A stretch of 41,098 nucleotides of DNA from positions 1-41,098 of the forward strand of contig CAZFSR010000014.1 in assembly GCA_964521575.1 (NCBI GenBank), written 5' to 3'. The stretch is from 79-D21 sp964521575 (GTDB lineage: Bacteria > Synergistota > Synergistia > Synergistales > 79-D21). Numbering within the stretch: position 1 is the first letter of the stretch; every line of letters begins with the position of its first letter. The notes beneath the pieces are model-generated. The model was not told the origin of the DNA. It saw only the letters and a list, made by a program, of their open reading frames with translations, and made no database searches. A program made the position numbers and the translations under genes. This document shows positions 1 to 7,722 of this stretch, in pieces.

Positions 1-21
1 CAGGATCAAACTCTCCATGGC
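1..21 (-). rRNA. rrs: 16S ribosomal RNA, first 21 nt (partial)
   Basis: On the minus strand positions 14 to 1 read AGAGTTTGATCCTG, the universal 5' end of bacterial 16S rRNA. Aligning GAGTTTGATC with E. coli 16S position 9 puts the mature 5' end near position 21. The rest of the gene lies outside the window to the left. The promoter about 100 bases upstream supports this as the start of a real rRNA operon. Confidence 0.93.
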
Positions 22-123
22 TTTCCTTACCAAACTCGCTGCTCTCTCTTCCCTTACGCTTGTCAAGGTGCTGATGTGAAATGTTGCCTTGTCGCAGAAC
101 CCCGTTCTCAAGGGGCAAGGGGC

Positions 124-152
124 ATAGTACAACGCCTAGTCGATCCTGTCAA
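124..152 (-). promoter_or_regulatory. rRNA operon promoter
   Basis: On the minus strand a perfect -35 TTGACA (152-147) is followed after exactly 17 bp by the -10 TACTAT (129-124). The next bases are GC-rich (GCCCCTTGCC), as expected for a growth-rate or stringently controlled rRNA promoter. Transcription would start near 117, giving a pre-16S leader of about 95 nt. No other comparable promoter is visible between recA and the 16S gene. Confidence 0.8.
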
Positions 153-284
153 CACATACGGATTGATTTCCTTGACTTTCTTGAGCAATCCCTGATGCGA
201 CATATCCTGACAAAGAGTTCCCCTACCCTCTGAAGCACCGGGACGCGCTTTCTATTAAGAAGCCTCGCGCGGTTTTTTCCCGGT

Positions 285-1412
285 TTAGGCGTCGTCTTCC
301 TCTTCCAGTTCAAGGAGCCCGTCTTCAACGACACCCTGCACAATTTTCGTTTCTTCCGGGCTCGGTTCAACCGCCGGCATTTTCGGGACGAGGAGAGCAT
401 CCGCCTGGCCCGCCTTTTCGAGGATTTCGCGCTTGATTTCTTCCATGAGCGCGGGCGTCTCAAGAAGATACTTCGACACCTTTTCCTTCCCCTGTCCCAG
501 GTTTTCACCTTTGTAGGCCAACCAAGAACCCTTGCGCTTGATCACTTCCAAATCGATGGCCATGTCGACCACGGACATTTCAGCGGGGACCCCCTTGCCG
601 TAGATCAGGGAGGTGTGCGCCGTCCTGAAAGGCGGCGCAAGCTTGTTCTTGACCACCTTGATCCAGAGTTCGTGACCGAGGACATCGTCGCCCTGCGTGA
701 TGGATTTTCCACGCCGGACCTCGATACGGACGGAACTGTAGAATTTCAGCGCCCGTCCTCCGGTTGTGGTTTCCTGCGGCCCTCCGTACCCCATCGTGGA
801 GATTTGCGCCCTAAGCTGGTTGATGAAGATCACGACCCCCCTGCTCTTGGAGATCGCAGCAGTCAGGCGCCGAAGGGCGTAGGACATCAGCCTGGCCTGA
901 AGGCCGACCTGGGTGTCCCCGATCTTCCCGTCGATTTCGGCTTGAGGCGTGAGTGCCGCGACGGAGTCGACGACGATGATGTCCACCGCCCCGCTGCGGA
1001 CGAGGGATTCGAGAACGTAAAGAGCCTGTTCCCCGCTATCGGGCTGGGCCAGGTAAAGAGAGGGGACATCGACGCCGAGGCTCGCTGCCAGCCTCGGGTC
1101 AAGGGCGTGCTCCGCGTCGATGAAGGCGGCAATCCCTCCCGCCTTCTGGGCTTCCGCGATGGCATGGAGCGCGATGGTTGTCTTCCCGGAACCCTCAGGG
1201 CCGAATATCTCCACGACCCTTCCCCTGGGCAGCCCCCCAACGCCAAGCGCGACATCCAATGGGAGAACTCCAGTCGGAATCACGTCCACCGCTACGTTGG
1301 TCTGGTCCCCCAGGCGCATGATCGCCCCGTCCCCGAACTTGCCCTTGATATCCTCCAGGGCCTGGTCCAGGATGTCTTCCCGCGTCAATGCTCCCTTGCC
1401 GTTTTTCGCCAT
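285..1412 (-). CDS. recA: Recombinase RecA
   Basis: DNA-dependent ATPase for homologous recombination and SOS co-protease activity, 375 aa. The Walker A motif GPEGSGKT is at residues 71-78. IIVVDSVAAL is the Walker B strand. INQLRAQI and the TTGGRALKFYSSVR stretch are the L2/ATP-cap region typical of RecA. The tail is acidic (LELEEEDDA), as usual. The start is ATG at 1412, with AAAGGAGGTG about 12 nt upstream just past the thpR stop. It is the last gene of the long housekeeping operon. Downstream, an imperfect stem-loop (ACCGGGA with TCCCGGT) has no T-run, so read-through toward the rRNA promoter cannot be excluded. No lexA or recX is visible next to it. Confidence 0.98.
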   Translation of the reverse strand: MAKNGKGALTREDILDQALEDIKGKFGDGAIMRLGDQTNVAVDVIPTGVLPLDVALGVGGLPRGRVVEIFGPEGSGKTTIALHAIAEAQKAGGIAAFIDAEHALDPRLAASLGVDVPSLYLAQPDSGEQALYVLESLVRSGAVDIIVVDSVAALTPQAEIDGKIGDTQVGLQARLMSYALRRLTAAISKSRGVVIFINQLRAQISTMGYGGPQETTTGGRALKFYSSVRIEVRRGKSITQGDDVLGHELWIKVVKNKLAPPFRTAHTSLIYGKGVPAEMSVVDMAIDLEVIKRKGSWLAYKGENLGQGKEKVSKYLLETPALMEEIKREILEKAGQADALLVPKMPAVEPSPEETKIVQGVVEDGLLELEEEDDA

Positions 1413-1435
1413 GTCAGGATGGCACCTCCTTTGCC

Positions 1436-2017
1436 TTAAACCCTATAAAGCGGAAATGTCGCAAGCGGGGAATAAAGGGGGCCTCCCGCCCGGAGCTCGC
1501 TTCTCATCAGCGTCACGGATCCAACTTTCCACCGTCCCATCGGGGGATCGGCCTCGGTCAAGGTTTTCGCCAGTGCGAGGGAGAAATCGCCGGGGTCCTT
1601 GATCCGCGCCAACGTCAAATGAGGGCGGAACGGCCTTGTTTCCGGCGGGAAACCCATCCGGACCGCAAGGTTCTCGAGGGTCTCCCAGAGGTCGCGAAGC
1701 GCATCTGTTTCACCGGACAGGTCCATCCACAAAACGCGGGGGGACCGGTAGTTCGGGAAAGCTCCAACCCCGGATAGTTCAAGGTAAAAAGTCCTGAGCG
1801 ATTTGGCGGACAAGGCCTCCGGAATCCGGTTTCTCAAATCAGTCAGTTTTTCGGGGGGTTGCTCGCCAAGAAACTTGAGAGTCAGATGCACCGCATCCGA
1901 ATGAACCCACCTGAGTTTCGGAGCCAGGCTCTTGAGCGAATCGAGCCAACACTTGAGGGTGTCCCGGAGAGCGGGCTCAGGCTCAATGCAAAGAAACGAC
2001 CTCGTCCTTTCACCCAT
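1436..2017 (-). CDS. thpR: RNA 2',3'-cyclic phosphodiesterase (ThpR / LigT family)
   Basis: This 193-aa protein of the 2H phosphoesterase superfamily opens 2',3'-cyclic phosphates on RNA ends; homologues also show 2'-5' RNA ligase activity in vitro. Both diagnostic HxTx motifs are present, HLTL in VHLTLKFLG (about residue 45) and HLTL in PHLTLARI (about 132). Length is normal for the family. ATG at 2017 lies three bases after the cinA stop, and the ribosome-binding site AAGGAGGAG lies in the cinA 3' end, so translation is probably coupled. The cinA-thpR-recA order is a recurring bacterial neighbourhood. Confidence 0.93.
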   Translation of the reverse strand: MGERTRSFLCIEPEPALRDTLKCWLDSLKSLAPKLRWVHSDAVHLTLKFLGEQPPEKLTDLRNRIPEALSAKSLRTFYLELSGVGAFPNYRSPRVLWMDLSGETDALRDLWETLENLAVRMGFPPETRPFRPHLTLARIKDPGDFSLALAKTLTEADPPMGRWKVGSVTLMRSELRAGGPLYSPLATFPLYRV

Positions 2018-2020
2018 CGG

Positions 2021-3229
2021 CTACTCCTCCTTCAGGCCTCTCCAAAGCGTCTCGAGTGCAATTGCGGTCGACCACCGGCGAATATGGGCGCGGTCACCGG
2101 CAAGGTTGCGGGTAAACGCCCTCCCGCCGCTCCGGCAGGAAATGCCGAAACAGACGGTCCCCACCGGTTTTGCCTCCGTGCCCCCGTCCGGCCCGGCGAT
2201 ACCTGTCACCGACACCGCCGCATCCGCACCAAAGACCTTGCGTGCACCCGCTGCCATTTCAAGGGCGCATTCCTCGCTGACCGCTCCACGGTTTTCGATG
2301 ACGTCCCGTTCGACTCCGAGCAGACCGATTTTCGCGTCGTTTGAATAACAGACGGCGGAACCCAGGAATACGGAAGAAGCCCCCGGAACCGCTGTTATCG
2401 CAGCGCCCACGAGACCGCCCGTGCAGGATTCGGCACAGGCCAGGGAAATCCCGGCTTTCGTTGCCCGGGACACCACGGCTGAAGCCATGTCCGTTTCGCC
2501 ATCCTCGAGGCAGTCTTCAGGCAGTTCTCTCCGGATGCACGAAACCGCCTCTTCCACCCTGCCGGGCTCCCCCCTGAAAACCAGGGTGACCAGCCCTGCG
2601 GATGGAAGGATCGAGACATGCAGCCGTGAATCTTCGATCGTGTCCTTCAACTTTTCGGCGAGGAGGCTCTCCGGCCATCCCGCCACCACGACCTGCCTCC
2701 AGGTCGCGAGGGACCGGATTCGGGGAAGGATTTCCGCTTCGGCCATCGCGCGGAATTCCCAGGGAACGCCGGGAAGCGCAAGGATTTCGGTGCCACGGGA
2801 GGTAAAAGCGATACCGAGCGCCGATCCCTGGGGATTGAAAAGAGAGCGGGTCCCCTCGGGAATGAGGGACTGGGTTCCCCTTGACGCCTCGATGCGGCTT
2901 TTCAGGGGTTCTGCATAACGGGAAACGATCCGGTCGTAAGAGGGGTTGTCCGGCCGGAGAGCGACCCCCAGGAAACGGGCCAGGGCAGACCGGGTCCGGT
3001 CATCGTGCGTCGGCCCCAATCCTCCCGAGACCACCAGGTACTCCACCCTTCCAACCCATCGCTCAAGGGCCTCCAGGATGACATCCTCTTCGTCGGGGAG
3101 AACCTGGATGCCGCGCACGGGCACTCCCGCGTCGTGCAGCCGGGACGCCAGCCAAGAACAGTTCGTGTCGGCGCGAAGGCCGCTGAGCATTTCGTCTCCG
3201 ACCGCAAGCAGGGCCACTCCTGCCGTCAT
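2021..3229 (-). CDS. cinA: CinA: competence/damage-inducible protein with nicotinamide-nucleotide amidase domain
   Basis: A 402-aa two-domain protein. The N-terminal half (about 1-170) is the MoaB/MogA-like domain with the GGLGPTHDDRT motif, associated with ADP-ribose pyrophosphatase activity. The C-terminal part (about 245-400) is the PncC NMN deamidase with AESCTGG and VTGIAGPDGG. It works in pyridine nucleotide salvage or repair. ATG overlaps the pgpA stop as ATGA, so the two are translationally coupled. Its position before recA matches the classical cinA-recA pairing, which in streptococci is competence-linked; no competence genes are seen here. Confidence 0.95.
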   Translation of the reverse strand: MTAGVALLAVGDEMLSGLRADTNCSWLASRLHDAGVPVRGIQVLPDEEDVILEALERWVGRVEYLVVSGGLGPTHDDRTRSALARFLGVALRPDNPSYDRIVSRYAEPLKSRIEASRGTQSLIPEGTRSLFNPQGSALGIAFTSRGTEILALPGVPWEFRAMAEAEILPRIRSLATWRQVVVAGWPESLLAEKLKDTIEDSRLHVSILPSAGLVTLVFRGEPGRVEEAVSCIRRELPEDCLEDGETDMASAVVSRATKAGISLACAESCTGGLVGAAITAVPGASSVFLGSAVCYSNDAKIGLLGVERDVIENRGAVSEECALEMAAGARKVFGADAAVSVTGIAGPDGGTEAKPVGTVCFGISCRSGGRAFTRNLAGDRAHIRRWSTAIALETLWRGLKEE

Positions 3230-3714
3230 TTTCCAATTCCCCCCATGTGAAGGAGGACCTGCAAGCCGCCGCCGAAAAACAGCCAGCTGGCCCCTCGAAT
3301 GATCCCGTTGGTCAGAAGCCCGCCGACCGCGTCATCCGCAACGATACCCCAGCCGCCGGGCAACCTTTCCGAAGTGGAAACCGGAATGGGCTTGATGATG
3401 TCGATCACCCTGAAAAGGCAAAAAGCCGGCAGCCAGTAACCGTAGGGGAGGCCGACAATCGCGAGCCACATGCCGATCGCCTCGTCCGCGATGACTTCGG
3501 AGGGATCCTCTCGTTCAACCTGCCGGGCATAACCACCCGACGCCCAGACGGAAAGGCCGGCCGCCGCAACGATGAACCAGGCAGGCACAGGGTGGATGAT
3601 GGCGACGAGAAGGGCCGCAGCCGACCCGATGGTGCCGGGCATCCCGGTCAGGAACCCCAGGCCGCCCAGGGTGCTGATCCTGCCCTCCCAGGTTTCGGGC
3701 ATTCTATACCCCAT
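3226..3714 (-). CDS. pgpA: Phosphatidylglycerophosphatase A
   Basis: A 162-aa integral membrane phosphatase making phosphatidylglycerol from phosphatidylglycerophosphate. Features typical of PgpA are the N-terminal TLGGLGFLTGMPGTIGS, the acidic ADEAIGMW motif near residue 97, IDIIKPIP near 124 and GGWGIVADDAVGG. Several hydrophobic segments span the protein. ATG at 3714 has GGAGGTG nine bases upstream, inside the end of rimO (11-bp overlap); the end overlaps cinA as ATGA. Confidence 0.94.
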   Translation of the reverse strand: MGYRMPETWEGRISTLGGLGFLTGMPGTIGSAAALLVAIIHPVPAWFIVAAAGLSVWASGGYARQVEREDPSEVIADEAIGMWLAIVGLPYGYWLPAFCLFRVIDIIKPIPVSTSERLPGGWGIVADDAVGGLLTNGIIRGASWLFFGGGLQVLLHMGGIGK

Positions 3715-5032
3715 GAGCCTGCACCTCCGCTACAAGATCGTGTTCAAGCGCCTCCGTGACGAGGACGTTCACGAAAGAACCCAAGGGCAAATCCCCCCCG
3801 CCGTGTATCTCGATGACGCCATCCACTTCCGGGGCTTCCCGGAAGGATCGCCCGAGGGCAATCCCCTCTTTCCTCTCGACCGATTCGACCAGCACCTGGA
3901 GCGACTTCCCCTCGAACCTTTCCTGCCGTTCCAGGGAAATTTCTCCCTGAAGGCGCATCAACCGGTCCAGGCGCTTCTTTTTCACTTTGGGCGGGACCTT
4001 GCTCGCGAGGGTCGCGGAAACCGTCCCCTCTTCCGGGGAGAACTCGAAGGCCCCAAGACGGTCAAACCGGACCTCCGTCATAAAATCGAGCAATCTGCCG
4101 AAAGCTTTTTCGTCTTCGCCGGGATGACCGACCATGACGGTTGTCCGAAGTGCAAAATCCGGGTCGGCTTCCCGAATGTGCCTGAAAATCCCTCGTAGCC
4201 GTTCGGGAAGGATTTCCCGGTTCATGCTCCTGAGAACATCCGGATCCGCATGCTGGATCGGAATGTCCAGGTAATTGAGGATGCGCGGGCTTTCCAGCAC
4301 CTGCTCCAGCAGGAAATCATCGATTCCGGAAGGATGAAGGTAAAGCAGCCGGATCCACGTCCCCTGCGGGATGGCTCCCTCAATTTCCCTCAGGAGGAGC
4401 GGAAGCGACGGTTTCCCGAACAGGTCCGATCCCCAGGCCGTCAGATCCTGGGCGACCAGGCAGATTTCCCGTGCCCCTTGTCGAACGAGCTCCGAAGCCT
4501 CCTGTGCCAAAAAATCGGGGGCCAAGCTTCGCAGGCCGCCCCTTATCGAGGGAATCATGCAATAGGCGCAGCGGTTTCCGCAGCCTTCCGCGATCTTCAG
4601 GTAACGGCTCCATCGGCCATTTCCCGGCAGGTTCGCCCTTCCCGCGGGTTGACATGGGGAGGCTTGCCCGAGGAGCTTGCCAAGGGTTTCCCAGTCCTCT
4701 GCTTCAGCCCAGAAATCCACCGAGGGAAGTTCCTTCTTTAGATCTTCGCCATACCGGTTCAGCAGGCAACCGACCACGCCGATCGCGTCCAGCTGGCCCG
4801 TCGCCTTGAGTTCCTCCAATTCCAGGATGGCCCTGATGCTCTCTTCCGTCGCGGGACGGATGAAACCGCAGGTGTTGACGATGGCGGTTCGGGCTTCGCC
4901 GACGGATTCAACGAGTTCGTACCCCCAGGCCTCGAGACGGGCGGCCAGCCGCTCGCTGTCGACAAGGTTCTTAGCGCAGCCAAGGCTGAGGAGGAAAAGC
5001 GGGTGCTTGCTACCGGAAGGAGAACGAGCCAT
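3704..5032 (-). CDS. rimO: Ribosomal protein S12 methylthiotransferase RimO
   Basis: A radical-SAM enzyme that adds a methylthio group to the conserved aspartate of ribosomal protein S12. The N-terminal UPF0004 domain carries cluster cysteines C19 (LGCAKN), C55 (VNTCGF) and C89 (VGCL). The radical-SAM triad CGNRCAYC is at C151, C155 and C158. IRLLYLHPSGI and the C-terminal TRAM-like domain (about 375-440) fit RimO better than MiaB. Length is 442 aa, normal. It overlaps the RodZ-like gene by 23 bp at its start and pgpA by 11 bp at its end. No clear ribosome-binding site precedes the ATG, so it is probably coupled to the gene before it. Confidence 0.95.
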   Translation of the reverse strand: MARSPSGSKHPLFLLSLGCAKNLVDSERLAARLEAWGYELVESVGEARTAIVNTCGFIRPATEESIRAILELEELKATGQLDAIGVVGCLLNRYGEDLKKELPSVDFWAEAEDWETLGKLLGQASPCQPAGRANLPGNGRWSRYLKIAEGCGNRCAYCMIPSIRGGLRSLAPDFLAQEASELVRQGAREICLVAQDLTAWGSDLFGKPSLPLLLREIEGAIPQGTWIRLLYLHPSGIDDFLLEQVLESPRILNYLDIPIQHADPDVLRSMNREILPERLRGIFRHIREADPDFALRTTVMVGHPGEDEKAFGRLLDFMTEVRFDRLGAFEFSPEEGTVSATLASKVPPKVKKKRLDRLMRLQGEISLERQERFEGKSLQVLVESVERKEGIALGRSFREAPEVDGVIEIHGGGDLPLGSFVNVLVTEALEHDLVAEVQAHGV

Positions 5033-5873
5033 CGGCTTTGTAAAGGACCGTCACGACCTTCTGCTGGGTGGAGGGGCGGCCGAGGTCTTTCCCTAACCAT
5101 CGGACCGTCACGGCAGAAGGCTTGCCGTAGCGGACCCGGATATCCTTGCCCGAGGGGAAGCCCCGCGTTTCTCCCTTCTTCAAGGTTCCGCGAAAAAGCG
5201 TTTCTCCTTCGCTGGTCACCAAAATCCAGCACGACTCCGAAGCGGAGATTTCCAGCCGCCCCTCCGCAGCCGGAACGGAACCACCCGTCTTCGCTCCATG
5301 GCCGGGCAACCAGCTTAAATCGTCGCTTTCGCTTTTCTCATTCGAGCCGGCGGCCCCGGCTCCGGCTTCGTTGACCAGGCCCGTAGACAACGAAAGGTCC
5401 GGGGAAGTTTTCAGCAACTCCGGCTTTTGCACCTGCGACTCGACCGTCACTTGTCGGGCTTTCCTGTCGATCGCATCCCCCAGGACCCCCTTCTGCTGCC
5501 AGAGAAGGTAACCGGCAACCACGACGGCCAGAGCCAGGAGGATCACGATCCACCGATTGTCCCTTCGCCGAAAACCCCGGGTGACGGCAGGTTTTGCAAA
5601 GGATGCCTCGGGAGGTTCATCCTGCCTTCTGGCACCGAGGATTTCCTCGTACTGCGGAAGGAGTTCTCCCGCGCCAAGGTATTCAAGGTAGATCTTCACC
5701 ATCCCCTTGGCGTAGACGGGAGCAGGAAGCACCTGAATTTCACCGTTCTCGATCGCCCGGAGCATCTCAACCCTGAGGCGGGTTTCCCTTGCGACATCAT
5801 CCAGGGATTTGGTCATTTCCTTGCGTTTCCAGCGCAGGTAAGCCCCCAGTTCCCTTACCGTCTGCTCATTCAC
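5010..5873 (-). CDS. RodZ-like membrane protein with helix-turn-helix
   Basis: A 287-aa protein with RodZ architecture. Residues 1-70 are a Cro/CI-like helix-turn-helix of the HTH_25 type (LGAYLRWKRKE, ARETRLRVEMLRAIENG). About residue 107-125 is one transmembrane helix (WIVILLALAVVVAGYLL). A low-complexity linker follows, then a C-terminal beta domain (LEISASESCWILV... RGTLKKGE) matching DUF4115/RodZ_C. RodZ links the MreB cytoskeleton to the elongasome; the role here is inferred. The start chosen is GTG 5873, which has GGGAGG 9 nt upstream and overlaps the rpe stop in GTGAATGA. Extending the frame upstream only yields Arg/Cys-rich sequence from the rpe frame. Confidence 0.83.
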   Translation of the reverse strand: MNEQTVRELGAYLRWKRKEMTKSLDDVARETRLRVEMLRAIENGEIQVLPAPVYAKGMVKIYLEYLGAGELLPQYEEILGARRQDEPPEASFAKPAVTRGFRRRDNRWIVILLALAVVVAGYLLWQQKGVLGDAIDRKARQVTVESQVQKPELLKTSPDLSLSTGLVNEAGAGAAGSNEKSESDDLSWLPGHGAKTGGSVPAAEGRLEISASESCWILVTSEGETLFRGTLKKGETRGFPSGKDIRVRYGKPSAVTVRWLGKDLGRPSTQQKVVTVLYKADGSFSFR

Positions 5874-6555
5874 CGGAACTCGCCTCCCTTGCCTTTTCCC
5901 GCAACAGCCTGGCAGCCAGCGCCGGGTTCGCTTCTCCGAAAACGGCGTTCCCAGCGACGACCACATCGCAGCCGCCGCGCACGACTTCCGTCACATTCGA
6001 AGCCCCGAGTCCCCCATCCATTTCAACGAGGAAATCCAGCTTTTCCGCTTCTCTCCACTGGCAGAGCGTCCTGGTCTTGGATAGAACTTCGGGAATGAAG
6101 GCCTGCCCACCGAAACCAGGGTTCACGGACATGACGAGCACCAGGTCCACAAACGGCAGGACCGGCTTCACCGTTTCCACGCAGGTGCCCGGGTTCAGCG
6201 CAACGCCCGGCCTGCTCCCGCCCTCTCGAATGGCCTGCAGGACCCGGTGCAAATGCGGCGTCGCCTCCTGGTGGACGACCAGGAAGTCCGGTTTCCACCG
6301 TAGGAAGGGCTCGATAAAGTCCTCCGGGGGTTCCACCATGAGATGAACGTCCAGCACGGCCCCGGGCAGGGCCGACCTCAAGGATTTCAAAAGGGCCGGC
6401 CCGTAGGAAAGGTTGGGAACGAAGTGGCCGTCCATGATATCGAGGTGCAGCCAGTCATACTCGCCTTCAAGAGAAGCGATCCCTTCCCAGATGCGCAAGG
6501 GATCGGCCGAAAGAAGCGACGGGGCGATCAAGGGAGCCTTCTGCGGCCATTTCAT
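5866..6555 (-). CDS. rpe: Ribulose-phosphate 3-epimerase
   Basis: A 229-aa TIM-barrel enzyme interconverting ribulose 5-phosphate and xylulose 5-phosphate in the pentose phosphate pathway. Signatures are LHLDIMDGHFVPN (metal and catalytic Asp, about 36-48), DVHLMVEPPE, MSVNPGFGGQ (about 142-151), EMDGG and VAGNAVFG near the C terminus. The start ATG overlaps the stop of the PASTA gene (ATGA). Length is close to the family's usual 220-230. Confidence 0.96.
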   Translation of the reverse strand: MKWPQKAPLIAPSLLSADPLRIWEGIASLEGEYDWLHLDIMDGHFVPNLSYGPALLKSLRSALPGAVLDVHLMVEPPEDFIEPFLRWKPDFLVVHQEATPHLHRVLQAIREGGSRPGVALNPGTCVETVKPVLPFVDLVLVMSVNPGFGGQAFIPEVLSKTRTLCQWREAEKLDFLVEMDGGLGASNVTEVVRGGCDVVVAGNAVFGEANPALAARLLREKAREASSGE

Positions 6556-7709
6556 GGACGGTACCTGTCCTGCCAGACGAATTCCCCGCCCAGGTAAACG
6601 GTCACGGCCGCCTCCCGGGCGTAAGGGACATTGGCCGTGATGGACTCCCCGCCTTTGACTTCCCTCTCAAGGACAGTCCGGGTCCCCTCGGCGTCCGCAA
6701 CCTCGATGCGAAGGGAAAGGGGCTTCGAAAGAGGGGGCACCTGGTAACGGACCCTCGCGGTGTGCTTGGGTTCTTCAGCCTTCGCCGGAGCCGCGGGAAC
6801 GGCCGTTGCCTCGACGGCCGCCGGTTCACGTTTCGGTGCCGGCGGTTCCGGCGAAGGGGCCGGTTTCGGGGCTGGGGTTTCGGCTTTCCTGGGTGCGGCC
6901 GGTTCACTTGCCGCCGTCTCCGGCTTCTTTTCTGGAGGGCTTTTCGCAGGGGGGGCTTCGGTGTCTTCCTCGATCGCCTCAGAGGAAACCCCGGCCTCTG
7001 CCTTCGATGAAGTCGCGACGGCCAGAACAACACGGCTCCCTCCGGGAACCTTCGTCCCCGCTTTCGGTGAGGTAGAGGTCACTATCCCGGGCGCAGTCGT
7101 CTGCGAATACAGGTAGCGAACCTCCGCCCCGAGCCCTGCGGCCTCGAGCAGGGCCCTAGCCGAAGCTTCGGGTTGTCCAAGCAGGTCCGGAACGTCGACG
7201 GGGCCGCCTTCCACCCCCGTTCCACGGCTCAGGAGAAGGTCGATCCGGGTGTCCAGGGCGACCATGGCGGGTGCCGAGGGACTCTGCGCGACAACAGCTC
7301 CGGCCGGTTTCCGGGGATCCGCGACACGGAGGATGTCGCCCACCTGGAAACCCGCTTCGGCGAGCTTGGCTTTCGCTTCGTTGAACTCCATCCCGCGAAC
7401 GTCGGGGAGGGCTTTCTTTTCTCCGGTCCGGCTGACCTTGAGCGCGACAAGGCGCCCCTTGGCCACCTTTTCTCCCGCAGCGGGCCACTGGGAAACGACG
7501 GTCCCTGAAGGGAGCTGGGAAGTCACCTGGTCGATCCGGACCAGCAACCCGGCTTTCTGCAGGGTTTCGACGGCAGGTGCCGACATCATCCCCTCAACCG
7601 CAGGCATCGGGGTCCTTTGCCCGCCCATGAAGACAAAATAGAACGCGGCGGCTGCCGATCCCGCGATGACGAGAACAAGGAAAAGCATCGTCCAACGGAT
7701 CCATTTCAC
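6552..7709 (-). CDS. Membrane-anchored PASTA-domain protein without a kinase domain
   Basis: A 385-aa protein. A signal-anchor helix lies at about residues 5-27. Three PASTA-like repeats follow at about 33-95, 97-165 and 170-235 (PDVRGMEFNEAKAKLAEAGF and PDLLGQPEASARALLEAAGL are the clearest). Then come a Pro/Ala/Glu/Lys-rich linker (about 240-315) and a C-terminal beta domain (about 318-385). PASTA domains usually bind muropeptides or peptidoglycan and sit on Ser/Thr kinases or PBPs, but neither domain is present here. The protein probably projects into the envelope. Start is GTG 7709 with AGGAGGG 9 nt upstream. It lies between rsmB (13-bp gap) and rpe (ATGA overlap). Confidence 0.85.
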   Translation of the reverse strand: MKWIRWTMLFLVLVIAGSAAAAFYFVFMGGQRTPMPAVEGMMSAPAVETLQKAGLLVRIDQVTSQLPSGTVVSQWPAAGEKVAKGRLVALKVSRTGEKKALPDVRGMEFNEAKAKLAEAGFQVGDILRVADPRKPAGAVVAQSPSAPAMVALDTRIDLLLSRGTGVEGGPVDVPDLLGQPEASARALLEAAGLGAEVRYLYSQTTAPGIVTSTSPKAGTKVPGGSRVVLAVATSSKAEAGVSSEAIEEDTEAPPAKSPPEKKPETAASEPAAPRKAETPAPKPAPSPEPPAPKREPAAVEATAVPAAPAKAEEPKHTARVRYQVPPLSKPLSLRIEVADAEGTRTVLEREVKGGESITANVPYAREAAVTVYLGGEFVWQDRYRP

Positions 7710-7722
7710 GCCGAAATCCCTC

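Noticed and set aside
61..66. Second rRNA promoter with TTGACA on the minus strand
   Set aside because: No -10 hexamer lies at 16-18 bp; the equivalent position reads AGCAGC.
153..284. Intrinsic terminator after recA
   Set aside because: An imperfect stem (ACCGGGA with TCCCGGT) exists, but there is no T-run behind it.
149..508. 119-aa Arg/Lys-rich ORF overlapping recA
   Set aside because: It is an alternative frame of recA and its downstream sequence with no protein-like features.
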